From positions 1-64,000 of the forward strand of contig CAJUAM010000018.1 of NCBI GenBank assembly GCA_910584615.1: 64,000 nt of DNA, written 5' to 3'. Origin of the DNA: an uncultured Dorea sp. (GTDB lineage Bacteria > Bacillota > Clostridia > Lachnospirales > Lachnospiraceae). The first letter of the stretch is position 1; each line of letters starts with the position of its first letter. Of the stretch, positions 16,787-25,180 are shown one piece after another. The notes beneath the pieces were generated by a model. The model made no database searches and was not told the origin of the DNA. It saw nothing but the letters and a program-made list of their open reading frames with translations. The position numbers were made by a program, and so were the translations under genes.

Positions 16787-18295
16787 ATGAGCGAAGAGTA
16801 TGTATTGCAATTACAGCATATAAGAAAAGAATACCCGGGTGTTGTTGCGTTGAAAGATGTTACGCTTGAATTAAAGAAGGGAGAGATCCTGGCATTGATC
16901 GGAGAAAATGGTGCCGGTAAATCTACCTTGATCAAATGCTGTTCCGGAGCGGTTATCCCAACTTCGGGAAAGATTATTGTAAATGGAAAAGAATTTACAA
17001 GCATGACACCTCAGCTCGCGGCAGAGAATGGAATTGCGATTATTTATCAGGAATTTAACAATGTAAAAGAATTATCGGCAGCAGAGAACCTGTTTTTAGG
17101 ACGTCCGATCAGAAAGGGTATGATCGTTGACAAGGCTGCTATGGAAAGAGAAGCTGCGAAAGCTTTTGACAGACTGCACATAAAGATCGATCCAAAGGCG
17201 TTAATGAAGAATCTTACAGTTGGATATCAGCAGATGGTTGAGATCGCAAAAGCGATCCAGCAGAATGCGCAGATACTGATCATGGATGAGCCTTCCGCTC
17301 CTCTTACAAGCGCAGAAGTTGAAAGTATGTTTGAAGTGGTAGAGCAGCTGCGTGAAGAAGGGATTTCCATCATTTATATCTCTCACAGACTGGAAGAGAT
17401 CTATCGTCTGTCTGACAGGATCCTTGTCATGCGTGACGGAGAATATGTTAAGACATTGATCACAAAGGAAAGCCATGTCCAGGAATTGATCCAGCTGATG
17501 GTTGGACGTGAACTGACTGAGTCATATCCGCCGAGAGGGGACTGTATTAAGGAAGACGATGTCCTTCTGGAACTTAAGGATGTTACAGGTAATGGAGATA
17601 AGAACATATCTCTGAAGGTTCGCAGAGGCGAGATCCTTGGACTGGGGGGGCTTGTCGGAGCCGGCCGTACAGAGCTTGCGCAGTTAATATTCGGGGCAGC
17701 AAAAAAAGAGTCCGGACAGATCATATTTAAAGGGAAAGAGATCAATCCAAAGAGCCCGAGAGAAGCGATAGATCTGGGACTTGCGCTGGTACCGGAGGAT
17801 AGAAAGCGTCACGGCGCTATGCTTGGCATATCCATTAAGAATAATATCAATATGCCGATATACGAGAAAAACTCTACATTGAGTGTTATTGATTCTAAGA
17901 AAGAGAAAGAGATAGCTGAAAAATACCAGAAGAATATGGCTATTAAGACGCCGTCGCTTAATCAGCTTGTTAAGAACTTAAGCGGTGGTAACCAACAGAA
18001 AGTAATCCTTGGAAGATGGCTTGCGGCTGATTCAGAGCTGATTATTTTTGATGAGCCTACACGAGGCATTGACGTAGGCGCAAAATATGAGATATACAAA
18101 TTAATGAATGACTTAGTAGAAAAAGAAGGAAAGGCAATTCTGATGATATCTTCCGAGATGGAAGAACTAATGGGTATGTCTGATCGGATTATAGTACTGG
18201 CAGAGGGTGATATGACCGGAGAACTCAGCAAAGAAGAGTTCAGCCAGGAGAGGATTATGGCGTTTGCATCAGCGGCCAATGTTGAGGAGGTCTAA
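16787..18295 (+). CDS. Sugar ABC transporter ATP-binding protein (RbsA/XylG type, two ATPase domains)
   Basis: 502 residues with two nucleotide-binding domains. The first has Walker A GENGAGKSTLIK, a signature region NLTVGYQQMVEIAKAI (degenerate, as is usual for the first half in this family) and Walker B ILIMDEPSAPLT. The second has GLVGAGRTELAQ, LSGGNQQKVILGRWL and LIIFDEPTRGIDVG. It powers uptake through the adjacent permease. GGGGGAAG precedes the ATG; the stop lies 6 bases before the permease start. Confidence 0.93.
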   Translation: MSEEYVLQLQHIRKEYPGVVALKDVTLELKKGEILALIGENGAGKSTLIKCCSGAVIPTSGKIIVNGKEFTSMTPQLAAENGIAIIYQEFNNVKELSAAENLFLGRPIRKGMIVDKAAMEREAAKAFDRLHIKIDPKALMKNLTVGYQQMVEIAKAIQQNAQILIMDEPSAPLTSAEVESMFEVVEQLREEGISIIYISHRLEEIYRLSDRILVMRDGEYVKTLITKESHVQELIQLMVGRELTESYPPRGDCIKEDDVLLELKDVTGNGDKNISLKVRRGEILGLGGLVGAGRTELAQLIFGAAKKESGQIIFKGKEINPKSPREAIDLGLALVPEDRKRHGAMLGISIKNNINMPIYEKNSTLSVIDSKKEKEIAEKYQKNMAIKTPSLNQLVKNLSGGNQQKVILGRWLAADSELIIFDEPTRGIDVGAKYEIYKLMNDLVEKEGKAILMISSEMEELMGMSDRIIVLAEGDMTGELSKEEFSQERIMAFASAANVEEV

Positions 18296-18301
18296 TGTGA
18301 T

Positions 18302-19255
18302 ATGAAAGAGAATAAACTTGTAAATCAAATAAAAGATAAGGCAATCTGGGTGGTACTTATAGTTCTGGTTGTTGTCTTTACAATTGCAAATTCAAGGTTC
18401 ATCAGTCCTAGTAACCTGCTTACCCTGCTTCGTCAGGTTTCTATGTACGGTATTGCTTCCATTGGTATGACATTTGTTATACTGCTTGGTGATATCGACC
18501 TTTCCACAGGTACGATCATATCCTTCGTAAATATTATCTGTGCGTACATGATGGTAAATATGGGGATCAATCCAGTGATTGCAGTGCTTATATCAATCGC
18601 TGCGGCAACGCTGATCGGTGTGCTGAATGGTTTCATGGTTTCGACTGTCGGAATCCCGGCAATTATCGCTACTTATGCGACACAGACAGCATTTATGGGA
18701 TTGGCGCTCATTATATGCGGCGGTATGCCGATCAGCGGATTCTCTCAGGGATTTGCAATGATCGGTCAGGGCTACATAGGGATTATACCGATTCCGGTAA
18801 TCATAATGATCATCTGTTTTGCGATTGGTTCCTTTATTTTGAATAAGACATATTTCGGACGTTATTTCTACGCTGTAGGCGGTAATGTAGAGGCTGCAAA
18901 GCTTTCCGGTATCCGGGTAGGAAGAATTAAATATCTTGTATTCGCGATTTCAGGATTTTTCGCAGGACTTGCCGGTATCGTAATGTTGTCACGTACTGCT
19001 TCTGGTAACGCATCCGCCGGTGCTGACGGATTCGAGTTCGAGGTTATCACCTGTGTAGTTTTAGGCGGAGTGTCTATCACAGGAGGTCTCGGTAAGATGT
19101 CAGGTGTTGTGGCTGGTACATTTATCATCGGTGCGCTGAAAAATGGTATGGTGCTTATGAATGTCAATTCTTATGTTCAGAAAATCGTTATGGGTGTTGT
19201 ACTTGCTCTCGCTGTTGGATTTGACTGTATGCAGAATAAGAAACAGCAGAATTAA
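18302..19255 (+). CDS. Sugar ABC transporter permease (RbsC type)
   Basis: 317 residues, almost entirely hydrophobic helices. Family motifs are GDIDLSTGTIISF near residue 65 and GGVSITGGLGKMSGVVAG near the C-terminus. It should form a homodimeric membrane channel for the sugar. It is the last gene of the SDR-binding protein-ATPase-permease operon, with a strong terminator behind it. Only one permease gene is present, as is normal for ribose-type systems. Confidence 0.93.
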   Translation: MKENKLVNQIKDKAIWVVLIVLVVVFTIANSRFISPSNLLTLLRQVSMYGIASIGMTFVILLGDIDLSTGTIISFVNIICAYMMVNMGINPVIAVLISIAAATLIGVLNGFMVSTVGIPAIIATYATQTAFMGLALIICGGMPISGFSQGFAMIGQGYIGIIPIPVIIMIICFAIGSFILNKTYFGRYFYAVGGNVEAAKLSGIRVGRIKYLVFAISGFFAGLAGIVMLSRTASGNASAGADGFEFEVITCVVLGGVSITGGLGKMSGVVAGTFIIGALKNGMVLMNVNSYVQKIVMGVVLALAVGFDCMQNKKQQN

Positions 19256-19274
19256 TATTTTAGAATATGAATTC

Positions 19275-19310
19275 AAAATCCCGGCAAATGCTATATTTGC
19301 CGGGATTTTT
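19275..19310 (+). terminator. Strong terminator after the ABC permease
   Basis: AAAATCCCGGCAAA and TTTGCCGGGATTTTT form a long GC-rich stem with a 7-base loop and T-run. Confidence 0.9.
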
Positions 19311-19349
19311 AAAAAAATACGGAATACTTGGAAGCAGGAGGGAAAAAAT

Positions 19350-20375
19350 ATGAATATGAAGGCGGCAGTATATCATGGGACGCATGATCTTAGGGTAGAA
19401 GAAGTGCCTGTAAGGGAACTTGATGATCATGAAGTTATGATTCAGGTGAAATACTGCGGTGTATGTGGTACGGACATGCATATATATAATGGAGACGGAG
19501 GAAGTTTTGAAGTAACGCCGCCGTTGATTCCGGGACATGAGTTTTCAGGGGTTGTTGCAAAGACAGGTAAAAAAGTTACGTCTGTCAAAACAGGAGACCG
19601 GGTAAGCGGTGATCCTAATGACATGTGCGGGGAATGCTATTTCTGTAAAAATGCGATGCAGCACTTTTGTACCAATAATATCGGGGTAGGCACAACAGTT
19701 GACGGTGGATTTGCTGAATATGTAATCATGCGTGAAAAGCAGGTCTATAAGTTTTCGGAAGATTTAAGTTTTATAGAAGCAGCTATGGCGGAGCCGATCT
19801 CCTGCTGCCTGCATGGTATCGACTTGTGCAATATCAAATCAGGCTGTACGGTTCTTGTGATGGGCGGAGGTCCTATCGGGATGATCATGATGCAGCTCGC
19901 TAAAAATGCGGGAGCAGCAAGAGTGATCATGTCCGAGCCGGTAGAAGAAAAAAGAGAGCTGGCCAGAAAGCTTGGCGCGACGAAGACGATTGATCCGCTG
20001 AACGAGGATGTAGAGTCAGTTCTTATGGATTATTGTGAAAATGTAGATGTTGTGATCGAATGTGTGGGGAATATCCATACACAGGCTGATGCGGTGCGTT
20101 TTGCGGGCAAAGGCGCGACAATCATGTATTTTGGGCTTGCCTCGCCGGAAGCGGCATATCCTTTGAAACCAGATGATGTATTTAAGAAAGAATTGACGAT
20201 TACGTCTTCTTTTATCAATCCATATACTTTTGAACGTGCGCTGCGGGTTCTTGAATCTAAGACAATAGAACTTGAGAGCCTGATCGCGAATGTGATTCCA
20301 TTAGACGATATTACAGATGTATTTACGGATAAAGAGATTGTAAGAGCCGGAAAAGCTATGATCAAGATATCTTAA
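19350..20375 (+). CDS. Zinc-dependent medium-chain dehydrogenase (threonine/sorbitol-DH-like)
   Basis: 341 residues. Zinc ligands are in GVCGTDMHIYNGD, GHEFSG and the structural CGECYFCKNAMQHFC; the Rossmann motif is VMGGGPIGMIM. It is a paralogue of the dehydrogenase at 41890 (shared GVCGTDIHIY, CCLHGID, SYVNPYT or SFINPYT blocks). The start at 19350 has CAGGAGGG in front; a longer open frame begins inside the permease gene and is rejected. It lies after the ABC terminator, so its transcription depends on readthrough or an unrecognised promoter. Substrate unknown; probably a polyol. Confidence 0.85.
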   Translation: MNMKAAVYHGTHDLRVEEVPVRELDDHEVMIQVKYCGVCGTDMHIYNGDGGSFEVTPPLIPGHEFSGVVAKTGKKVTSVKTGDRVSGDPNDMCGECYFCKNAMQHFCTNNIGVGTTVDGGFAEYVIMREKQVYKFSEDLSFIEAAMAEPISCCLHGIDLCNIKSGCTVLVMGGGPIGMIMMQLAKNAGAARVIMSEPVEEKRELARKLGATKTIDPLNEDVESVLMDYCENVDVVIECVGNIHTQADAVRFAGKGATIMYFGLASPEAAYPLKPDDVFKKELTITSSFINPYTFERALRVLESKTIELESLIANVIPLDDITDVFTDKEIVRAGKAMIKIS

Positions 20376-20456
20376 ACTGTTGTTGTGTTATAAGAGACAG
20401 GGCTGGCATGCAGCCGGAATCACGCTTTGATTTTACTGTAACTTTTCGTAAAAATG

Positions 20457-20485
20457 TTGATTTGTGTGGGATTGGGGATTATAAT
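20457..20485 (+). promoter_or_regulatory. Promoter of ROK gene 2
   Basis: TTGATT (20457-20462), 17-bp spacer, perfect TATAAT (20480-20485). The segment GTTGATTTGTGT is repeated at the rhamnulokinase operon promoter (25087). Confidence 0.6.
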
Positions 20486-20520
20486 AATAATACAAACATT
20501 TTATGAGCGGGTAATGAAAG

Positions 20521-21657
20521 ATGGGAACAGGAAAATTAAGTGTAAACGAGATTAAAATTAAAAACAGGCAGATGATTTATCAGCATATTCGTGCTCATGG
20601 GCCAGTGTCAAAGCAGGATATTGTTGTTGCGTTGCAGCTTAGCCTTCCGACGGTTACACAGAATCTGGAATATTTAAAAGAACAGGGCTTGATTGACGAT
20701 TCGCAGCGTATTAAGAATACCGGAGGGCGCAATGCCACAGCGTATACTTATGTCAAGAGTGTCAAGAAAGCAATGGGCGTATATATATCGGCACACCATA
20801 TGAATGTGGTGGCACTGGATCTTTCTGGAGGCGTTCTGGGAAGAATGAGAGAGAGAGTAAAGTTTGACCTGGATAACGATGGATATTTAAGAAAGATGGG
20901 AGAGGCGGTACAGAAGGTAAAGAAAGAGGCCGGGATCACGGATGAAGAACTCCTGGGAGTTGGGATTTCTGTTCCCGGATTAGTATCGAATGACGGATCT
21001 TGTGTGGTATATGGTAAGACACTTAATTTTACTGGTAAGACGAAAGATGAGATCGCGAAGTATATTCCATATAAGATCAGGCTTTTTCACGACTCCCACG
21101 CGGCAGGACGTGTTGTGGCATGGCATGATGATAAAGTCCAGGTGGCTTTTTATATCAGCTTGAGTAACAGTATCGGCGGAGCTATTATCATGAACAATAA
21201 ATTATTCGGCGGCGTCGGATATAAAGGCGGTGAACTTGGACATATGACGATCGTTCCGGAGGGCGGAGAGAAGTGTTACTGCGGAAAATACGGCTGTCTT
21301 GATACCGTATGCAAAACTGAAAAACTGGATTGGTATACGGATGGTAATCTGGAAGAATATTTTCAAAAACTAAAAGATGATGATGAGGTAGCTGTTAAGC
21401 TCTGGGATGAGTATCTTGAGAATTTATCTACAGCGATCCATAATATGAGGATGATTTTTGCTGTGGATGTGATCCTGGGAGGTTATGTGGGAAAATATAT
21501 CGGTGAATATATGGATGAACTGCGCAAAAGAGTCGATGCGAAGAATCCTTTTGGAGATAAAGCAGAGGATTATCTGTATGTATCTGAATATGAAGGAGAA
21601 GAATGTTCTGCCGGTGCCGCTATATTTTTTGTCGAGGAATTTATGGACGGAATTTAG
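20521..21657 (+). CDS. ROK-family transcriptional regulator, copy 2
   Basis: 378 residues with an N-terminal winged helix (LSLPTVTQNLEYLKEQG, about residues 40-56) and a ROK domain (GVGISVPGLVS, zinc motif GHMTIV then CYCGKYGCLDTVC). The recognition helix is almost the same as in the paralogue at 4330 (PTVTQN conserved), suggesting related operators. It sits between the ABC/dehydrogenase genes and the FGGY kinase, both preceded by the shared TATAAAA palindrome, and is the best candidate for the regulator of that site. It starts at an ATG after an ATGAGCGGG spacer with a weak ribosome site. Confidence 0.9.
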   Translation: MGTGKLSVNEIKIKNRQMIYQHIRAHGPVSKQDIVVALQLSLPTVTQNLEYLKEQGLIDDSQRIKNTGGRNATAYTYVKSVKKAMGVYISAHHMNVVALDLSGGVLGRMRERVKFDLDNDGYLRKMGEAVQKVKKEAGITDEELLGVGISVPGLVSNDGSCVVYGKTLNFTGKTKDEIAKYIPYKIRLFHDSHAAGRVVAWHDDKVQVAFYISLSNSIGGAIIMNNKLFGGVGYKGGELGHMTIVPEGGEKCYCGKYGCLDTVCKTEKLDWYTDGNLEEYFQKLKDDDEVAVKLWDEYLENLSTAIHNMRMIFAVDVILGGYVGKYIGEYMDELRKRVDAKNPFGDKAEDYLYVSEYEGEECSAGAAIFFVEEFMDGI

Positions 21658-21674
21658 ATAAAAATCAGGTATTG

Positions 21675-21711
21675 TGCAATATAACTAAAAATAAGAAAAA
21701 TAATTTTGGGA
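21675..21711. promoter_or_regulatory. Upstream box shared with the SDR-ABC promoter, copy 2
   Basis: TGCAATATAACTAAAAAT (21675-21692) and TTTTGGGA near 21711. 17 of the first 18 bases match the copy at 14665, and the distance to the -35 is the same within one base. Confidence 0.55.
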
Positions 21712-21720
21712 TTCTGCAAA

Positions 21721-21749
21721 TTGACAGAATCCTTTTTTAGATGTATTAT
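21721..21749 (+). promoter_or_regulatory. Promoter of the FGGY kinase operon
   Basis: Perfect TTGACA (21721-21726), 17-bp spacer, TATTAT (21744-21749); the operator begins 12 bases further on. Confidence 0.65.
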
Positions 21750-21761
21750 ATAAATGACTTT

Positions 21762-21778
21762 TATAAAACGTATTTTTA
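21762..21778. promoter_or_regulatory. Operator-like palindrome, shared regulon site 3
   Basis: TATAAAA-CGT-ATTTTTA: the left arm is identical to the sites at 7733 and 14752, the right arm is weaker. Position relative to the promoter is the same. Confidence 0.5.
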
Positions 21779-21810
21779 AAAATGGATAAAATGAAAACAG
21801 GAGAATGATA

Positions 21811-23343
21811 ATGAATTATTTATTGGGAACGGACATTGGAACATCAGGAACTAAGACAATTATGATGGATACGAACGGAAAACTGATCTCCCAGGATCTT
21901 CAGGAATATGATGTGCTGACACCAAAGCCGTTATATGCCGAACAATGGCCGGATGTATGGTATGAAGCGACAAAGGATTCTATCCGTAACTGTGTCGCGA
22001 AGGCAGTAGAAACAGGAATTGCCAAAGAGGACATCAAAGGAATAGCGATCAGCGGTCTGTACGGCGGTTCCGGCATTCCGTTAGATGAAGAGATGAATCC
22101 CGTCCGTCCATGTATGATCTGGATGGACAGAAGAGCGGATGAGGAGACAAAGTGGGTGCTTGAAAATATCGGTGAGAAGAAGCTTCTTGAGATCACACAC
22201 AATGGCGCGGATCCATATTATGGATACACAAAGATCCTCTGGATGAAGAATCATGAGCCTGAGAACTTTAAAAAGACAAAGCTCTTTCTTCCGCCGAATG
22301 ATTATGTGATCTATAAGCTGACCGGAGAGATCGCTATCGATTATTCTTCTGCGGGGAATATCGGCGGTATCTTTGATATGAATAAGCGTGAGTGGTCAGA
22401 AGAGCTTCTTGAAGCTATGGGGATCCCGGTATCTATGATGCCGCAGCGTATCGTAGAGTCTACTGATGTTGTCGGAGGAATGACAAAAGAGAGCGCGAAA
22501 GATTTAGGATTATGGGAAGGGATTCCGGTCATTGCCAGCGGGATTGACTGCGGAGCCGCGAATATCGGACTTGGTGTCTTTGAATCCGGCGTGTACGCGG
22601 CAGCAATCGGAACTTCTATGTGCGGCGCGTTGATTTCTGATAAACCGGTAAATGGAAAAGGTCTGATCGTATGGCCTTATCTGTATGATGCGAAAAATCT
22701 TTCCTACTATTTTGCGGGCGGCAATACAGCAGGCGCAATTGTAAAATGGTTCAGAAATACCCTGTGCCAATGGGAGATTGAGCAGCAGAAGAACGGCGGA
22801 CCGAATATGTATGACGTACTCAATGGTCAGGCTGAACAGATTCCTGCAGGAAGCGAGGGGCTTGTAGTCTTGCCGTATTTCATGGGAGAGAGGAGCCCGG
22901 TGTGGGATTCTGATGCAAAAGGTACTATCGTAGGTCTTTCCCTTGCGCATACAAAAGGACATCTCTACAGAGCATTTCTTGAGGCAGTTGCTTATTGCCT
23001 GCGTGATGCGATGGAGGCGACAGGTGAGGATCTGGGAGAATATATCCTGATTGCCGGAGGTGTAACAAAGTCAAAGGTATGGAGACAGATATTCGCGGAT
23101 GTAACCGGCTATCCGGTGGTATGTCCGATCTATGATGTAGAAGCCAACATGGGAGATGTCATGCTGGCAGGGATCGGAACAGGGCTTCTGACTTATGAAG
23201 AAGTGAAAAAATGGCAGGTGCTTGACGATAAGATCATGCCGGATAAGGACAACCATGAGAAGTATAATGAATATTTCAGGTTGTATAAGAATATCTACAG
23301 TCATTTAAAGGAAGATATGAAAGATTTAACAAAGGCTCGTTAA
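21811..23343 (+). CDS. FGGY-family carbohydrate kinase (xylulokinase-like)
   Basis: 510 residues of the sugar-kinase/actin fold: N-terminal phosphate loop GTDIGTSGTKTIM, the family region MIWMDRRADEE, and C-terminal ADP-binding motifs ILIAGGVTKSKVWRQI and ANMGDVMLAGIGTG. It should phosphorylate a ketose or polyol with ATP. The second of two nearby ATGs (21811) is chosen because AGGAG lies 7 bases before it. It is followed by a mannitol-dehydrogenase-family gene and shares its promoter architecture with the ABC importer and psicose epimerase, so the imported sugar may be trapped here. Confidence 0.88.
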   Translation: MNYLLGTDIGTSGTKTIMMDTNGKLISQDLQEYDVLTPKPLYAEQWPDVWYEATKDSIRNCVAKAVETGIAKEDIKGIAISGLYGGSGIPLDEEMNPVRPCMIWMDRRADEETKWVLENIGEKKLLEITHNGADPYYGYTKILWMKNHEPENFKKTKLFLPPNDYVIYKLTGEIAIDYSSAGNIGGIFDMNKREWSEELLEAMGIPVSMMPQRIVESTDVVGGMTKESAKDLGLWEGIPVIASGIDCGAANIGLGVFESGVYAAAIGTSMCGALISDKPVNGKGLIVWPYLYDAKNLSYYFAGGNTAGAIVKWFRNTLCQWEIEQQKNGGPNMYDVLNGQAEQIPAGSEGLVVLPYFMGERSPVWDSDAKGTIVGLSLAHTKGHLYRAFLEAVAYCLRDAMEATGEDLGEYILIAGGVTKSKVWRQIFADVTGYPVVCPIYDVEANMGDVMLAGIGTGLLTYEEVKKWQVLDDKIMPDKDNHEKYNEYFRLYKNIYSHLKEDMKDLTKAR

Positions 23344-23389
23344 TTTTTTGGTGGATTGGAAATCATAGATCATATAAAGGAGACGGATT

Positions 23390-25000
23390 ATGGAATTAAC
23401 AATTAACGGATTGAAAAGATATGAGGATTGGAAAAAAGCGGATATTAAACTTCCCGGTTATGATGTGGAGGAGGTTGTACGATTGACAAAAGAGAATCCA
23501 AAATGGGTTCATTTTGGGATCGGCAATATCTTCCGTATTTTCCTTGGAGGAATTGCAGATACATTGCTGGAAAAAGGAGAGCTGGACACAGGGATCACCT
23601 GTGTGGAATCTTTTGACTACGATGTAGTAGATAAGATCTATGATCCATATGACAATCTTGCGCTGAGTGTTATTCTGAACGGTGACGGGACACAGGAGAA
23701 AAAAGTGCTTGGTTCGCTTGCAGAGGCAATGAAAGCTCAGAGTACCGACGCAGTATCATGGAAACGTCTGAAAGAAATATTTTGTTCAGAAAGTCTTCAG
23801 ATGGTGTCATTTACCATTACGGAAAAGGGTTATGCTCTAAAGAAGGCAGATGGAACGTTTTTTGAGTTTGTTGAAAAAGATATTGAGAATGGGCCTGAAA
23901 AGGTGACAAGTGCTATGGCTATCGTTACAGCAATGCTTCTGGAGCGTTACCGCAATAACAAAGCGCCGCTTGCGCTTGTATCTATGGATAACTGTTCCCA
24001 GAACGGAAAACTGCTTGGTGAGTCTGTTTTAACGATGGCAAAGGAATGGAATCAGAGAGGCTTCGCGGATGATGGGTTTGTCTCCTATGTAAGTGATAAA
24101 GCAAAGATTTCTTACCCATGGACGATGATCGATAAGATCACACCGAGACCAAGCGAGAAAATCGCAGATGCCCTTGAGGCGGCAGGTGTGGAGAATATGC
24201 AGCCTGTAGTTACCTCGAAAAGAACATATATCGCTCCGTTTGTTAATGCTGAAGGACCGCAGTATCTGGTTGTTGAAGATGATTTCCCGAATGGACGTCC
24301 GGCTTTGGAAAAAGCAGGAGTGTATATGACAGACCGGGATACGGTTAATAAATCTGAGAGGATGAAAGTAACTGTATGCCTGAATCCGATCCATACAGCA
24401 CTTGGACCATACGGATGTGTGCTGGGATATGATCTTTTTTCGGATGAGATGAAAGATCCGGATATGCTGAAATTAGGAAATCTTGTCGGTTATGGAGAAG
24501 GAATGGAAGTAGTACCGGATCCTGGCATTCTTTCCCCGAAAAAATTCCTTGATGAACTTATGAATGAAAGATTCCCGAATCCTTATCTTGGAGATACCTG
24601 TATCAGATTGTGTACAGATTCTTCACAGGGCCTGGGAGTGCGGTTTGGAGTGACGGTTAAGGCTTATGTAGAAAAGTATGGAGATGCGAAAAAGCTGATC
24701 GGTATTCCGCTGGCCATCGCCGGATGGCTCCGCTACTTGCTGGGTGTTGATGATAAAGGCGGGACATATGAGCTTGCGCCGGACCCGATGGCAAAAGAGA
24801 TGCAGGAGAGACTTGCTGATATTGTGATTGGAGATCCTTCAAGCCTTACGGATCAGTTAAGATGGATTCTTTCTAATGAAAACGTATTTTTTATCAATCT
24901 TTATGAGGCCGGGATCGGAGAGCTGATTGAAGAAATATTCAGAGAAGAAATTAAAGGAGCAGGTGCAGTCCGGGCAACAGTTCAAAAATATCTTCCATAA
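23390..25000 (+). CDS. Mannitol dehydrogenase family protein (UxuB/fructuronate reductase-like)
   Basis: 536 residues of the long-chain polyol dehydrogenase family, which interconverts hexuronate or ketose with its alditol. The N-terminal nucleotide-binding part has WVHFGIGNIFRIFLGG; the catalytic domain contains KVTVCLNPIHTALGPYGCVL, where Lys, Asn and His match the family catalytic trio (K...N..H). AAAGGAGAC precedes the ATG. It is co-transcribed with the FGGY kinase 46 bases upstream. Substrate cannot be assigned from sequence. Confidence 0.85.
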   Translation: MELTINGLKRYEDWKKADIKLPGYDVEEVVRLTKENPKWVHFGIGNIFRIFLGGIADTLLEKGELDTGITCVESFDYDVVDKIYDPYDNLALSVILNGDGTQEKKVLGSLAEAMKAQSTDAVSWKRLKEIFCSESLQMVSFTITEKGYALKKADGTFFEFVEKDIENGPEKVTSAMAIVTAMLLERYRNNKAPLALVSMDNCSQNGKLLGESVLTMAKEWNQRGFADDGFVSYVSDKAKISYPWTMIDKITPRPSEKIADALEAAGVENMQPVVTSKRTYIAPFVNAEGPQYLVVEDDFPNGRPALEKAGVYMTDRDTVNKSERMKVTVCLNPIHTALGPYGCVLGYDLFSDEMKDPDMLKLGNLVGYGEGMEVVPDPGILSPKKFLDELMNERFPNPYLGDTCIRLCTDSSQGLGVRFGVTVKAYVEKYGDAKKLIGIPLAIAGWLRYLLGVDDKGGTYELAPDPMAKEMQERLADIVIGDPSSLTDQLRWILSNENVFFINLYEAGIGELIEEIFREEIKGAGAVRATVQKYLP

Positions 25001-25007
25001 AATATGG

Positions 25008-25040
25008 GACGCAGCCATTATCAGCAGGCTGCGTTCTGTT
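25008..25040 (+). terminator. Terminator candidate after the mannitol-dehydrogenase-family gene
   Basis: GACGCAGCC and GGCTGCGTT(C) pair around a 10-base loop; the tail (CTGTTATTGTT) is only partly T-rich. Confidence 0.55.
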
Positions 25041-25087
25041 ATTGTTAAGAAAAAGACAAAAACCACATAAAAACAATAAAATAACAG

Positions 25088-25116
25088 TTGATTTGTGTTG
25101 ATACATGTGGTAATAT
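25088..25116 (+). promoter_or_regulatory. Promoter of the seven-gene ketose/tagatose operon, with DeoR-like direct repeat
   Basis: TTGATT (25088-25093), 17-bp spacer, TAATAT (25111-25116). GTTGAT occurs twice, 11 bp apart (25087 and 25098), as expected for a DeoR-type direct-repeat operator; the operon encodes a DeoR regulator. Confidence 0.55.
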
Positions 25117-25180
25117 AACCTCAAAAGCAAAGGAAAACAACAAAAACAACGTATGTATTTGTTGGAAAAGAGGTGGAAAG

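Noticed and set aside
19161..19349. Longer N-terminus for the dehydrogenase at 19350
   Set aside because: It would overlap the permease gene and the strong terminator at 19275; the ATG at 19350 has its own ribosome site and matches the family start.
20401..20416. GGCTGGCATGCAGCC palindrome as terminator after the dehydrogenase
   Set aside because: Short stem with no T-run; may be a weak site but not supportable as a terminator.
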